From NCBI RefSeq assembly GCF_000165485.1, contig NC_014623.1:4545501-4609500 (forward strand): DNA of 64,000 nt. Reading direction: 5' to 3'. Both the position numbers and the translations under genes were made by a program. This DNA comes from Stigmatella aurantiaca DW4/3-1 (lineage in GTDB: Bacteria > Myxococcota > Myxococcia > Myxococcales > Myxococcaceae). Shown one piece after another: positions 52,080 to 59,586 of this stretch; the first letter of the stretch is position 1, and every line of letters starts with the position of its first letter. The notes under the pieces were generated by a model. That model was not told the origin of the DNA and did not search any database. It saw only the letters and a list, made by a program, of their open reading frames with translations.

Positions 52080-52547
52080 CTAGGGCGTGACGAGATCCGA
52101 AGGGGTGGGCGGGAGCTGTTCCAGGCGGCGAGGCTTCTCCCGGCTCTGGCTGTTGTTGGCCAGCGCGCGCTTGAGGTTCACCATGGCCATGGCGCGCCAG
52201 ATGGTCGAAATGAGCTCGTCCGGCGTGAAGGGTTTAAACAGCAACGAGAAGGTGCCTTGCCGCTCCTGCGGGGCGCAGCATTCCCAATACTCTCGGTTAT
52301 CCGCGATGAGGACACTGGCAATCTGAGGGTGGAACCCACTCGCCAGCCGCAGCAGTTGCAGGCCGTTGCGTCTGGGGAGCTTGAGGTTCGTGCACAGGAC
52401 ATCGAAGGATTGCTTCTCCAGCAGCCCCAGTGCCGTTTCCCCGCTGTTGGCCAGCCGCAATTGGAAGTGCCCGGAGAGCATGGTCCCCGTGGCTCCCAGC
52501 TCGGCGTCCTCACTGTCGACGAGCAGAACATTGCATTCCTTGAGCAT
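52080..52547 (-). CDS. Receiver-like protein lacking the phosphoacceptor Asp
   Basis: 155 residues with a receiver fold: NVLLVDSEDAELG, a mid block SFDVLCTNLKLPRRNG where the phosphoacceptor Asp is Asn54, and the conserved Lys105 in LLFKPFTPDEL. The tail of about 35 residues is polar. A stand-alone receiver with Asn at this site cannot be phosphorylated there, so it probably acts as a constitutive or protein-binding pseudo-receiver. It is encoded antisense between gltG and gltH, convergent with gltG. A role in gliding is inferred only from position. Ribosome site GGGGGG lies just before ATG 52547. Confidence 0.72.
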   Translation of the reverse strand: MLKECNVLLVDSEDAELGATGTMLSGHFQLRLANSGETALGLLEKQSFDVLCTNLKLPRRNGLQLLRLASGFHPQIASVLIADNREYWECCAPQERQGTFSLLFKPFTPDELISTIWRAMAMVNLKRALANNSQSREKPRRLEQLPPTPSDLVTP

Positions 52548-52863
52548 CCAGCCCCCCCAGGCCGAGGATCTTCAGTGACTCCTGTCAACTTGAATCTTCC
52601 TGGAAGGGCTTTCACCTCCACTTCCGTGATTTGCGGGCTAGATGGTTAAGTCAGCCCCTCTTGGCCGGGCACCCCGGGCCCGGAGCGTTCGAGAGCATGA
52701 AGCCGCATAGGACGTGGGAAGGGCACGGTGGGCCCGTGCCGTGGAATGGATGACGTTTCACGCCCGGGCCATGCATGCCGATCATTGCGGGCCAAGAGGG
52801 AGCGTCACTAACGTCCGGTGCGACTCCCCGTGGTTCGTGGGAGCACCCGCCTGGGGAGGTTTT
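52548..52863. other. Divergent intergenic region
   Basis: About 316 bases between the receiver gene and gltH. It contains one small hairpin (GGCACGG / CCGTGCC at 52722-52740). No clear promoter or gene was recognised. The ends carry the ribosome sites of both genes. Confidence 0.4.
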
Positions 52864-53460
52864 GTGAGGAAGTTCCTGCCGTTCGTTGCGCTCGTCCTGT
52901 CCACGTCCGCCCTGGCGGCCACGCCGCCGGAGGGCGTGGCGTTCAAACCGCGACGGGGCTTCTTCACCGAGACGGACATCGGCGTGTTCTTCACGCTGGG
53001 GGGCAAGAACGACTACTCCAACGCGCAGTCCTACCTGCAGCTCGGCGTGGGCTACGACTTGACGGAGCGGATCTCCCTGGGCGCGCACTTCGCGCTGGGC
53101 ACGTCGGCGGCGAACTGCTTCGCCGACTACCAGGCGGACACGGGGCTCTGCTCCCTGTCGGACAACTTCACGGTGGCCTTTGGAGACCTGACGGCGGCGT
53201 ACCATGTGCGGCTGGCCGACCGGTTCACGCTCACGCCGAAGCTGGCGGCCGGGTACACGCGGTTGGATCCGACGCCCGTGGAGGGGGAGGGCGATCCGGG
53301 CCGGGCCATCAACGCGCTCAACGCCGGGGTGGGCATCGGCATCGAGTACGCGACGATGATGGACCACTTCACGGTGGGGGCGGACCTGCTGGCCCGCTAC
53401 ATCATTGGCCCCAACATTCCCACCTTCGCGGTCTTTCCCCGCGTGAAGTACACGTTCTGA
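52864..53460 (+). CDS. gltH: Outer-membrane beta-barrel gliding protein GltH (CglE)
   Basis: 198 residues from GTG 52864, with GGGGAGG five bases upstream. Signal peptide VRKFLPFVALVLSTSALAA, then beta strands typical of a small outer-membrane barrel (GFFTETDIGVFFTLGGKNDY, YLQLGVGYDLTERISLGAHF, FTLTPKLAAGYTRL, HFTVGADLLARYI) ending in FPRVKYTF with a terminal Phe. A Cys pair lies in NCFADYQADTGLC. In M. xanthus the gene after gltG is gltH/cglE, a small barrel that cells can exchange; the sequence style and position fit. Confidence 0.68.
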   Translation: MRKFLPFVALVLSTSALAATPPEGVAFKPRRGFFTETDIGVFFTLGGKNDYSNAQSYLQLGVGYDLTERISLGAHFALGTSAANCFADYQADTGLCSLSDNFTVAFGDLTAAYHVRLADRFTLTPKLAAGYTRLDPTPVEGEGDPGRAINALNAGVGIGIEYATMMDHFTVGADLLARYIIGPNIPTFAVFPRVKYTF

Positions 53461-53570
53461 CGGCCTTCCACGCTGGGTGAGCTTTTGTGTGACCTTGGGT
53501 GATGTTGGCCGCCCTCAGCGGACATGTGCCGGGAACTCGAAATTAAGGGCAGCCCCGTGGGGTTTTGGGC

Positions 53571-53599
53571 TTGATTTCGGCTTCCCAAGCATAAATACA
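53571..53599 (+). promoter_or_regulatory. Possible promoter of the glutamine synthetase gene
   Basis: TTGATT (53571-53576) followed by an AT-rich stretch CATAAATACAT; AATACA at 53594-53599 has a 17-base spacer, TAAATA at 53592 has 15. It lies in an otherwise GC-rich gap, 57 bases before the start codon. Confidence 0.4.
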
Positions 53600-53655
53600 T
53601 CGGTCCGCGACCTGGACCCCTCGCCCATTTCTGGGGTCCCAGCTGGAGGCATGCC

Positions 53656-55095
53656 ATGGAGACGAAGGGCCTGCGGGACTTTCTCGAGATTCCCTATGAC
53701 GAGCTGGAGGAGCTGAACCTCCAGGTGAAGGAGCAGCGCCTCAAGCGGGAGTCCCCGGACAAGCTGCGCGAGGAGCGCACCCGCTACCTGACGGACGAGA
53801 AGCGCATCAAGGCCGTCACCGTGTGCTTCACCGACCTCGAAGGCCGGCTGCACATGCTGGACTACGACAAGAAGTTCCTGCTCAAGAGCGCCGACAACCT
53901 GACGTTCGATGGCTCGTCCATCCGCGGCTTCTCGGCGCAGGCCGAGAGCGACCTGCGGCTGAACGTGGACTGGTCGTCCTTCTACTGGCTGCCCTCGGAC
54001 ATCTTTGGTCCGGGCAAGGTGCTGGTGTTCAGCGAAGTGCTGGAGCGTGACGGCTCGTCGTACGCCTCGGACATGCGCGGGGTGCTCAAGCGGCTCACGG
54101 GCCAGATGTTCCAGAAGGACGGGCTCATCTGTCACGCGGCGCCGGAGATCGAAGGCTTCCTGTTCAAGGGCCGCGACGCCGAGCGCCACTACCACGAGAC
54201 CAACCAGTTCGAGTTCATCTCCACGGGTGGCTACTACCACTCGCTGCCGGGTGACTCGCTGCGCTCCTTCATCGATCATGCGGCCGAGGCGCAGCGCGCC
54301 ATGGGCTTCCAGAACGAGAAGGATCACCCGGAAGTGGCCCCCAGCCAGTTCGAGATGAACTTCTCGTACAGCGAGGCGCTCATCTCCGCGGACCAGATCC
54401 AGCTCTACAAGCTGCTGTGCCGCCAGGTGGCCGCGCAGCTGGGGCTGACCGCCAGCTTCCTGCCCAAGCCGATGATGGGCGTGAACGGCAACGGCATGCA
54501 CATGAACCTGTCGCTGTCGAAGGGCGGCAAGAACCTCTTCTTCGAGAAGGGGGGCCAGGACGGCCTGTCGCAGCTCGGCTGGGACACCATCGACCGCATC
54601 CTCAACAACGCCAACGACATCTGCCTGGTGCTCAACTCGAGCGTGAACGCCTACCGCCGGTTGGATCCGCATTACGAGGCGCCCAACCAGATCAAGGCGA
54701 GCCCGAACAACCGCGGCGCGATGGTGCGCATCCCGTTCGGCAACGAGCGCAGCGCGCGCATCGAGGTGCGCTCGGTGGCGCCGGATGCCAACCCGTACCT
54801 GGTGCTCTACACGCTGCTGCGCACCGCGCTGGAGGGCCCGGCGCCGCAGGAGGACGCGGAGACCAAGCGCAGCCGCACGCGCTTCCTGCCGGACAACATC
54901 TTCGACGCCGTGCGCCTGTTCAAGGGCAGCCAGTTCATCTCGCAGATCCTCGGCGAGGTGGTGCAGGGCAAGTACGCGGAGCTGAAGCAGTCGTCGGCCG
55001 AGCGCTGCCCCAAGCAGCTGGGCACCCGCGTGAAGGCGGCGGAGATCCAGTTCCACCACGAGGTGACGAACCAGCACCTCTGGAGCCAGTTCTAG
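53656..55095 (+). CDS. glnA: Glutamine synthetase, type I-like
   Basis: 479 residues. Joins ammonia to glutamate using ATP. FDGSSIRGFSAQAESDL, PEIEGFLF, GVNGNGMHMNLSL (metal and glutamate site), NNRGAMVRIPFGNERSARIEVRSV (quoted in part) and PDANPYLVLYTLL are glutamine-synthetase blocks. Start 53656 has GGAGG six bases upstream. The region where adenylylation-controlled enzymes carry the NLYDLP tyrosine instead reads RFLPDNIFDAV, so control by adenylylation seems unlikely. It is monocistronic, with tandem hairpins after it. Confidence 0.88.
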   Translation: METKGLRDFLEIPYDELEELNLQVKEQRLKRESPDKLREERTRYLTDEKRIKAVTVCFTDLEGRLHMLDYDKKFLLKSADNLTFDGSSIRGFSAQAESDLRLNVDWSSFYWLPSDIFGPGKVLVFSEVLERDGSSYASDMRGVLKRLTGQMFQKDGLICHAAPEIEGFLFKGRDAERHYHETNQFEFISTGGYYHSLPGDSLRSFIDHAAEAQRAMGFQNEKDHPEVAPSQFEMNFSYSEALISADQIQLYKLLCRQVAAQLGLTASFLPKPMMGVNGNGMHMNLSLSKGGKNLFFEKGGQDGLSQLGWDTIDRILNNANDICLVLNSSVNAYRRLDPHYEAPNQIKASPNNRGAMVRIPFGNERSARIEVRSVAPDANPYLVLYTLLRTALEGPAPQEDAETKRSRTRFLPDNIFDAVRLFKGSQFISQILGEVVQGKYAELKQSSAERCPKQLGTRVKAAEIQFHHEVTNQHLWSQF

Positions 55096-55112
55096 TCGTT
55101 CTCCAAAGAGTT

Positions 55113-55147
55113 CCGAGGAGAGAGGCCTTGCGTGAGTCTCTCCTCGG
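55113..55147 (+). other. Hairpin after the glutamine synthetase gene
   Basis: CCGAGGAGAGA and TCTCTCCTCGG form a perfect 11-bp stem around a 13-base loop, 18 bases after the stop. It is directly followed by the terminator at 55150, so it may stabilise the transcript or bind a regulator. Confidence 0.6.
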
Positions 55148-55149
55148 CC

Positions 55150-55194
55150 ACAGCCCGGAGCGGGGGTATATCCCCGGCTCCGGGCTGTTCTTTT
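55150..55194 (+). terminator. Strong intrinsic terminator
   Basis: CAGCCCGGAGC with GGCTCCGGGCTG, plus an inner GGGG/CCCC pairing around TATA, followed by TTCTTTT. It ends the glutamine synthetase transcript and stops just before the convergent APH gene. Confidence 0.88.
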
Positions 55195-55201
55195 CAGGCG
55201 C

Positions 55202-56101
55202 TCACCCTTCCTGGCGCAAGGCTTCGAGCATGGCCGCGACGTGCGGGCCCCAGTCGGGGAACTGCCGGATGAGCGCGTAGCCCCAGGTGATGGCGTGGAG
55301 CCGGCGCACCTGGCGGAACAGCTCGAGGCTCTCGCGGCTTGGGGCGCCCGGGTAGGCCGCGAGCGCCTGGCCATCCGAGTCCATGCTGGCCAGATCCCAG
55401 CCGATGGGGCCTCGGCACGTGTCCTCGAAGTCGTTCCACAGCCAGCCGTCCGCGACGGGAATGAGGTTGTGGACGTGGGCGTCGCCGTGAAGGGGCTGGA
55501 GCGGGCCGAGGGCGGACTCACTGAGCTGGGGCAACAGGCGCTCGTAGCGCTTGCGCAGCAGCAAGAGGCTGTCGGCGGGGAGAATGTCCCCGGCCTGCTC
55601 CAGGCGCTCCAGCGCCCGTGGGATGTCGTTGAGCGGCGGGGCCAGCAAGGGGAGGGGGCCCGGGTAGTCCCGAAGCACGGCGTGGAGCTCGGCCAGCATT
55701 CGCCCGGCCAGGGGGGCTTCTGGGAGGACATCGGACGTGGCGGGCACGTAGCGCCAGAATGTCACGCACAGGCCCTCATGGTGGTGGGGCCCCGGGGGGA
55801 GGGCATCGCTGGGAGGCACCACGGGGGCGCCCCGTGAGGCCAGGAAGGCGGCGACCTCGACCTCCCGGGCCAGCCAGGAGCCGATGGGCGCCCGCATCAG
55901 CGCCGTCAAGGTGCTCACGCGGGCCACCACGGGGGCGGGGGCCAGGTGAATCCGGACGCCACAGCCCTGCGCCAAGACGCCCGGATCGTCCACGGTGAGG
56001 CCCTGCGCCCGGGCGATCGTTGTCGCAGCCGCCACGGCCCGCTGGGTCAGTTCGATGTGTTGTTGCCGGGCCTGCTCCAGGGTCTGCTCAAAGTCCGTCA
56101 T
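55202..56101 (-). CDS. Aminoglycoside-phosphotransferase-family kinase
   Basis: 299 residues. The APH/choline-kinase fold is shown by LQPLHGDAHVHNLIP (Brenner-like catalytic loop with HGDAHVHN) and WNDFEDTCRGPIGWDLASM (metal-binding Asp). The N-terminal part has VARVS and AREVEVAAFLASRGAPVVPP, typical of this family. It probably phosphorylates a small molecule; antibiotic resistance is not implied. Start 56101 is chosen although no clear ribosome site is seen; a GTG at 56122 is possible. It is the last gene of a pair with the upstream TPR gene (36-base gap). Confidence 0.8.
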   Translation of the reverse strand: MTDFEQTLEQARQQHIELTQRAVAAATTIARAQGLTVDDPGVLAQGCGVRIHLAPAPVVARVSTLTALMRAPIGSWLAREVEVAAFLASRGAPVVPPSDALPPGPHHHEGLCVTFWRYVPATSDVLPEAPLAGRMLAELHAVLRDYPGPLPLLAPPLNDIPRALERLEQAGDILPADSLLLLRKRYERLLPQLSESALGPLQPLHGDAHVHNLIPVADGWLWNDFEDTCRGPIGWDLASMDSDGQALAAYPGAPSRESLELFRQVRRLHAITWGYALIRQFPDWGPHVAAMLEALRQEG

Positions 56102-56137
56102 GGGGGAACTATAGGAGCCCACCCCTCGCCATGAGGA

Positions 56138-57445
56138 CTATTGCGCGGCCTCCAGGAGGTTGGACTCCAGCTTGCGGGCCTCCTCGGCCGTGGCATCGCC
56201 CGCGGGGGCCTCGCGCACGATCCGGCGGGCGAGTTCCAGGGCCCGCTCGCGTTTGCCGAGCTTCGTGTAGGCCAGCGCCAGGTTGTACTGCACCCGCCAC
56301 TCCCCCTTGGGGGCGATCAGGGCGGCTTGCTCCAGCAGGGGAACGGCCTCGGCGTTCTTGGCCCGAGACTCCATCTGGATGAGGAGCCCGGCGAGGTTGG
56401 TGAGGGGCTTCCAGTTGTCGGGGGCGAGTTCGACAGCCTTGCGGTAGGCCTCTTCCGCCTTCGCCTCGTCAGGCACCGCCTCGAAGAGATTGCCCAGGTG
56501 GTACCACGCCTCCCAGCTCTCCGGGTTGCGCCGCAGCAGTTCCCGGGCCGCCTTCTCGCTCTTGTCGAAGTCCTTCTCCAGGAGCGCCAGGTTGGCGAGG
56601 TTGATCCACCCCTGCTCGTGGTTGGGCACGACTTTCAGCTCCCGCTCCACATAGCGGATGGCGCCCGCGTTGTCAGAGAGCATCATCGCCGTGGCGAGGG
56701 CCTTCTCCAGGAGCGCGGGGTGTTCGCCACAGGCCGCGAGCCCCCGGTCGAGAATGTCGCGCGCCGCCTGGAACTCCCTCACCTCGAAGAGCACGTCGGC
56801 GAGGGTGGCCCAGTAATCGACGTTCTTCGGGGCCAGATCCTTCGCTTTCTCGAAGGACCGGAGTGAGTTCTCGTATTGCCGGGCCTGCTTGTAGACGATG
56901 CCGAGCGTGTAGAAGCCGTCCGGATTGCCCGGCTCGAGTTCGACCGCCCGGGTGAGCGCCGCGATGGCCTCGGTGGGACGCCCCGCCACGCCCAGCACCC
57001 GCCCCAGGTTGAACTGACACAGGAAGACGGACGGGGACAGCTCGGTGGCCTTGCTCAGGTGCGGCAGGGCACCGGCCACGTCGCCCTCGGCTTCATGCAC
57101 CAGGCCCAGCAGCGTCCAGGCAAGGCCCAACTCGGGGCCCAGCCGCACGGCCGCGGTGGCGTGGACACGCGCGGCGTCGAGCTGCCCCAGGAAGAGGCTG
57201 ATGCGCGTCAGGCCGAGGTAGATCTCCGGAAGGGACGGGTTGCGCTCGAGCAGTTGCTCATAGACCTTGGCGGCCCCCTCCAGATCGCTCTTGGCCAGGC
57301 TTGCCGCTGCCTGGCGCAACAGCGCTTGGGTCTCCGAGGCGGTGCCGGCTTTTTCCTCGTGGGCCAGGAAGAGCCGTTTGGCCTCGTCGTAGTTCCCCGC
57401 CTTCAGCTGCTCGTAACCGCGTCGGTAGAGTTCGCTCTGGACCAT
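56138..57445 (-). CDS. TPR protein
   Basis: 435 residues without signal peptide, made almost wholly of TPRs: YRRGYEQLKAGNYDEAKRLF, KVYEQLLERNPSLPEIYLGL, GLAWTLLGLVHEAEGDVAGAL, FYTLGIVYKQARQYENSLRSF, WYHLGNLFEAVPDEAKAEEAY, VQYNLALAYTKLGKRERALEL. TPR arrays bind partner proteins. It lies in the cytoplasm and is followed by the APH-like gene. No partner is indicated by the sequence. Confidence 0.75.
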   Translation of the reverse strand: MVQSELYRRGYEQLKAGNYDEAKRLFLAHEEKAGTASETQALLRQAAASLAKSDLEGAAKVYEQLLERNPSLPEIYLGLTRISLFLGQLDAARVHATAAVRLGPELGLAWTLLGLVHEAEGDVAGALPHLSKATELSPSVFLCQFNLGRVLGVAGRPTEAIAALTRAVELEPGNPDGFYTLGIVYKQARQYENSLRSFEKAKDLAPKNVDYWATLADVLFEVREFQAARDILDRGLAACGEHPALLEKALATAMMLSDNAGAIRYVERELKVVPNHEQGWINLANLALLEKDFDKSEKAARELLRRNPESWEAWYHLGNLFEAVPDEAKAEEAYRKAVELAPDNWKPLTNLAGLLIQMESRAKNAEAVPLLEQAALIAPKGEWRVQYNLALAYTKLGKRERALELARRIVREAPAGDATAEEARKLESNLLEAAQ

Positions 57446-57500
57446 CGGTCGGAAGTATCCCTCGAAAGACGCGGGAAGACGAGCAGCCAGCGGTGAAGGA

Positions 57501-59390
57501 TCAGAAGCCCAACCAGCCGAGTACCTTGTCCTTCGCCTTGTTCACGGTGGCCTTGGCCTCGTTGACCGTGTTGGTGACGGCGGCCTTGGCCTCGTTGACC
57601 GTGTTGGTGACGGCGGCCTTGGCCTCGTTGACCGTGTTGGTCACCAGGTTCTTGGCCCCGTTGACGACGGCCCCCGCATCATTGAGGTCCAGCTTGCCGT
57701 CCCCGTTGACGTCCGCCGCCTTGACCGCGGTGTTTTTCGCCATCTCGCCGATCTGGGCGACGTCGACCTCCACGTTCACCGCGCCGCCCGCCCCGAGGCC
57801 GAGCGCCGCGCCGGCGCTGCCGCCGATCTTGAGCTTGCCGTCCTCGAAGCCGATGGTGCCGGAGGCCTTGGCCTCGGCGCCGGCGCTCGCGTACCCGCTC
57901 GCGGTGACCGAGAACGGGCCCGCGGAGGCCTTGACCTCACCCTCGATCTTGGCCACGGCGGAGGCGCCCACGGTGCCCTCGGCGATGGCCGTGGGCGGGT
58001 TGCGGGTGACCTTCACCTTGCCGGTGGCCTCGGCGGAGGCGCTGACAGAGGCCTTGGCCGTGCCCTCGACGGAGGCGTTGAGGTCCACGCCCGCGACGTT
58101 GATGCTCTGGGTCTGCGCCTTGCCGCTGGCCGACGCCTCGGCCGTCACGCCCACCTTCGCATTCACGCTGGCGTCGAGGCCGTTGAGGTCGAGCTTGCCC
58201 TTCGCGTCGACGGAGGCCTTGGCTTCGACCTTGGCGCCGGCGTTGTAGGAGGCCTCGCCCCACTCGCCCTTGGTGGAACCCTTCGTCTCGGCGTAGAGGC
58301 CCGCCTTGGCCTCACGCTTGAACGAGGCGTTCACGCCATCGGCGCCAATGCTGAGGCTGTGCGAACCGGCGACGCCCACGCGCGAACCCACGAAGGAGTT
58401 GGGGTCCTGCGACAGGTTGTTCTCGTGCATCAGGTCCTTGGGGAGCTCACCCTTGATGAGATCCACCTTGGCGCCTGCTGCTCCCAGGAGGTTGCCGGCT
58501 TTCTGGGCGTAGCCCAGCTTGTCGTTCTTGCGCGTCTGGGTGAAGCCCTGGTCCGCGGTGCTGGGCTTGAGCTCGGTCTCGCGGGAGAAGCTCTTCTCCG
58601 TGTTGAACTTGGAGTTCTTCCAGTCCAGCGCCTCGCCCACGGTGAGCTTGCCGTCCTTGAACTCGAAGGTGGAGTTGGTGGTCCGCTCGGTGCCACCGGA
58701 GTCCTTGGTGGTCTTCTTGACGGTCGTGTTGCCGTTCTTGTCCGTGGTCGTGACGCTGTTGGACCAGGCCCGGTTGCCCTTCTTGTCGGTGGTGACCGAC
58801 TGGGACTGGGTCTCGGAGTGGTCTCCCTGGGTGACCTTGGTGCTCTCGGAGCGGGTCTCCTTCTTCGTGCCCCAGGTGTCGGTCGCCTCGGTGCGGGACT
58901 GGGTCTTCGTGGTGTCGCCCTTGGTGTGGGACACCTCACGCTGATGGGTGGACTGGGTGCGGCGCAGGAGGTCGGTCTGCGAGGAGAACTCGTTCTTGGT
59001 CTCCGTGTTGCCGCTCTTCGAGGTGGTGGAGTACTTGAGCTTCGAGTCTCCGAGCAGCCCCTTCTTCGTGGTGAGTTCCTGGTCTCGGTTGCTCTGCCCG
59101 CCCTTGGCCTTCGTGCGGGTCACCGAGCCATCCTTGTTGGTGGTGACCTCCGCCTTCGGCGAGTTGGCCAGGCGCCGGATGTCGCCCTGGGCCCCCTTGG
59201 AGAAACTCTTGGTGGATCGCTCCGGGACGAAGCTGTCCGGCTTCTTGCCTTCGAAGAGGTCGCGGGCGGGCTTCTCCGAGACCGTGTTCGGCTTCGACTC
59301 GGCCTTGCCAGCGGGAGCCTGGGGAGTGGGTTCCGATGCGGGCCTGGACGTCTTCACAGACCGGGAACCGTTGTTGTCGATGCGTGCCAC
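57501..59390 (-). CDS. Large repetitive Ser/Thr-rich protein with C-terminal repeats
   Basis: 629 residues from GTG 59390, with AGGAG six bases upstream; no signal peptide. The first 45 residues are Pro/Ser/Lys-rich with DSF. Residues 60-260 are very rich in Thr, Ser, Lys and Gln (KKGNRAWSNSVTTTDKNG), with beta-like repeats. Residues 300-520 are Ala/Gly/Val-rich (AKASVSASAEATGKVKV). DVNGDGKLDLNDAGAV near 560 looks like a calcium-binding loop of EF-hand or dockerin type. Three copies of VTNTVNEAKAA end the protein. It may be a surface or secreted adhesin-like protein; function unknown. Confidence 0.6.
   Translation of the reverse strand: MARIDNNGSRSVKTSRPASEPTPQAPAGKAESKPNTVSEKPARDLFEGKKPDSFVPERSTKSFSKGAQGDIRRLANSPKAEVTTNKDGSVTRTKAKGGQSNRDQELTTKKGLLGDSKLKYSTTSKSGNTETKNEFSSQTDLLRRTQSTHQREVSHTKGDTTKTQSRTEATDTWGTKKETRSESTKVTQGDHSETQSQSVTTDKKGNRAWSNSVTTTDKNGNTTVKKTTKDSGGTERTTNSTFEFKDGKLTVGEALDWKNSKFNTEKSFSRETELKPSTADQGFTQTRKNDKLGYAQKAGNLLGAAGAKVDLIKGELPKDLMHENNLSQDPNSFVGSRVGVAGSHSLSIGADGVNASFKREAKAGLYAETKGSTKGEWGEASYNAGAKVEAKASVDAKGKLDLNGLDASVNAKVGVTAEASASGKAQTQSINVAGVDLNASVEGTAKASVSASAEATGKVKVTRNPPTAIAEGTVGASAVAKIEGEVKASAGPFSVTASGYASAGAEAKASGTIGFEDGKLKIGGSAGAALGLGAGGAVNVEVDVAQIGEMAKNTAVKAADVNGDGKLDLNDAGAVVNGAKNLVTNTVNEAKAAVTNTVNEAKAAVTNTVNEAKATVNKAKDKVLGWLGF
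57549..57643. repeat. Three tandem 33-bp repeats inside the repetitive protein
   Basis: A 33-bp unit starting GGCCTTGGCCTCGTTGACCG occurs at 57549, 57582 and 57615, nearly identical, encoding VTNTVNEAKAA three times on the minus strand. The near identity indicates recent duplication or active slippage, so copy number may vary. Confidence 0.85.
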
Positions 59391-59460
59391 GGGTTTCTCC
59401 TGGGTACGTTTGTTCCATTATCTCGGAAGCCCGGGGGATTGTTGTGGGGGCGGACTTTCC

Positions 59461-59506
59461 TCGGCAAACAGAGGGTGAAAGGTAAGTTTAGGTAGGTTTT
59501 TGCCGA
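59461..59506. promoter_or_regulatory. Inverted repeat in the leader of the repetitive protein gene
   Basis: TCGGCAAA (59461-59468) and TTTGCCGA (59499-59506) flank an AT-richer 30-base stretch, 70-115 bases upstream of the GTG start. It could be an operator for the 629-residue protein. Confidence 0.3.
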
Positions 59507-59520
59507 CATTCGCCTCCACC

Positions 59521-59559
59521 GAAAAGCAAAAGGCCCCGTGAAACCATTCACGGGGCCTT
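59521..59559 (-). terminator. Terminator of typA
   Basis: On the minus strand AAGGCCCCGTG and CACGGGGCCTT form a perfect 11-bp stem with an 8-base loop, followed by TTGCTTTTC. It lies 28 bases past the typA stop and is a textbook intrinsic terminator. Confidence 0.9.
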
Positions 59560-59586
59560 CGCTGAGCTTCAGGTGCTGAGAGAGGT

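Noticed and set aside
57549-57643. Regularly spaced repeats that might suggest a CRISPR array
   Set aside because: The three units are directly adjacent with no spacers and are translated in frame in the large repetitive protein.
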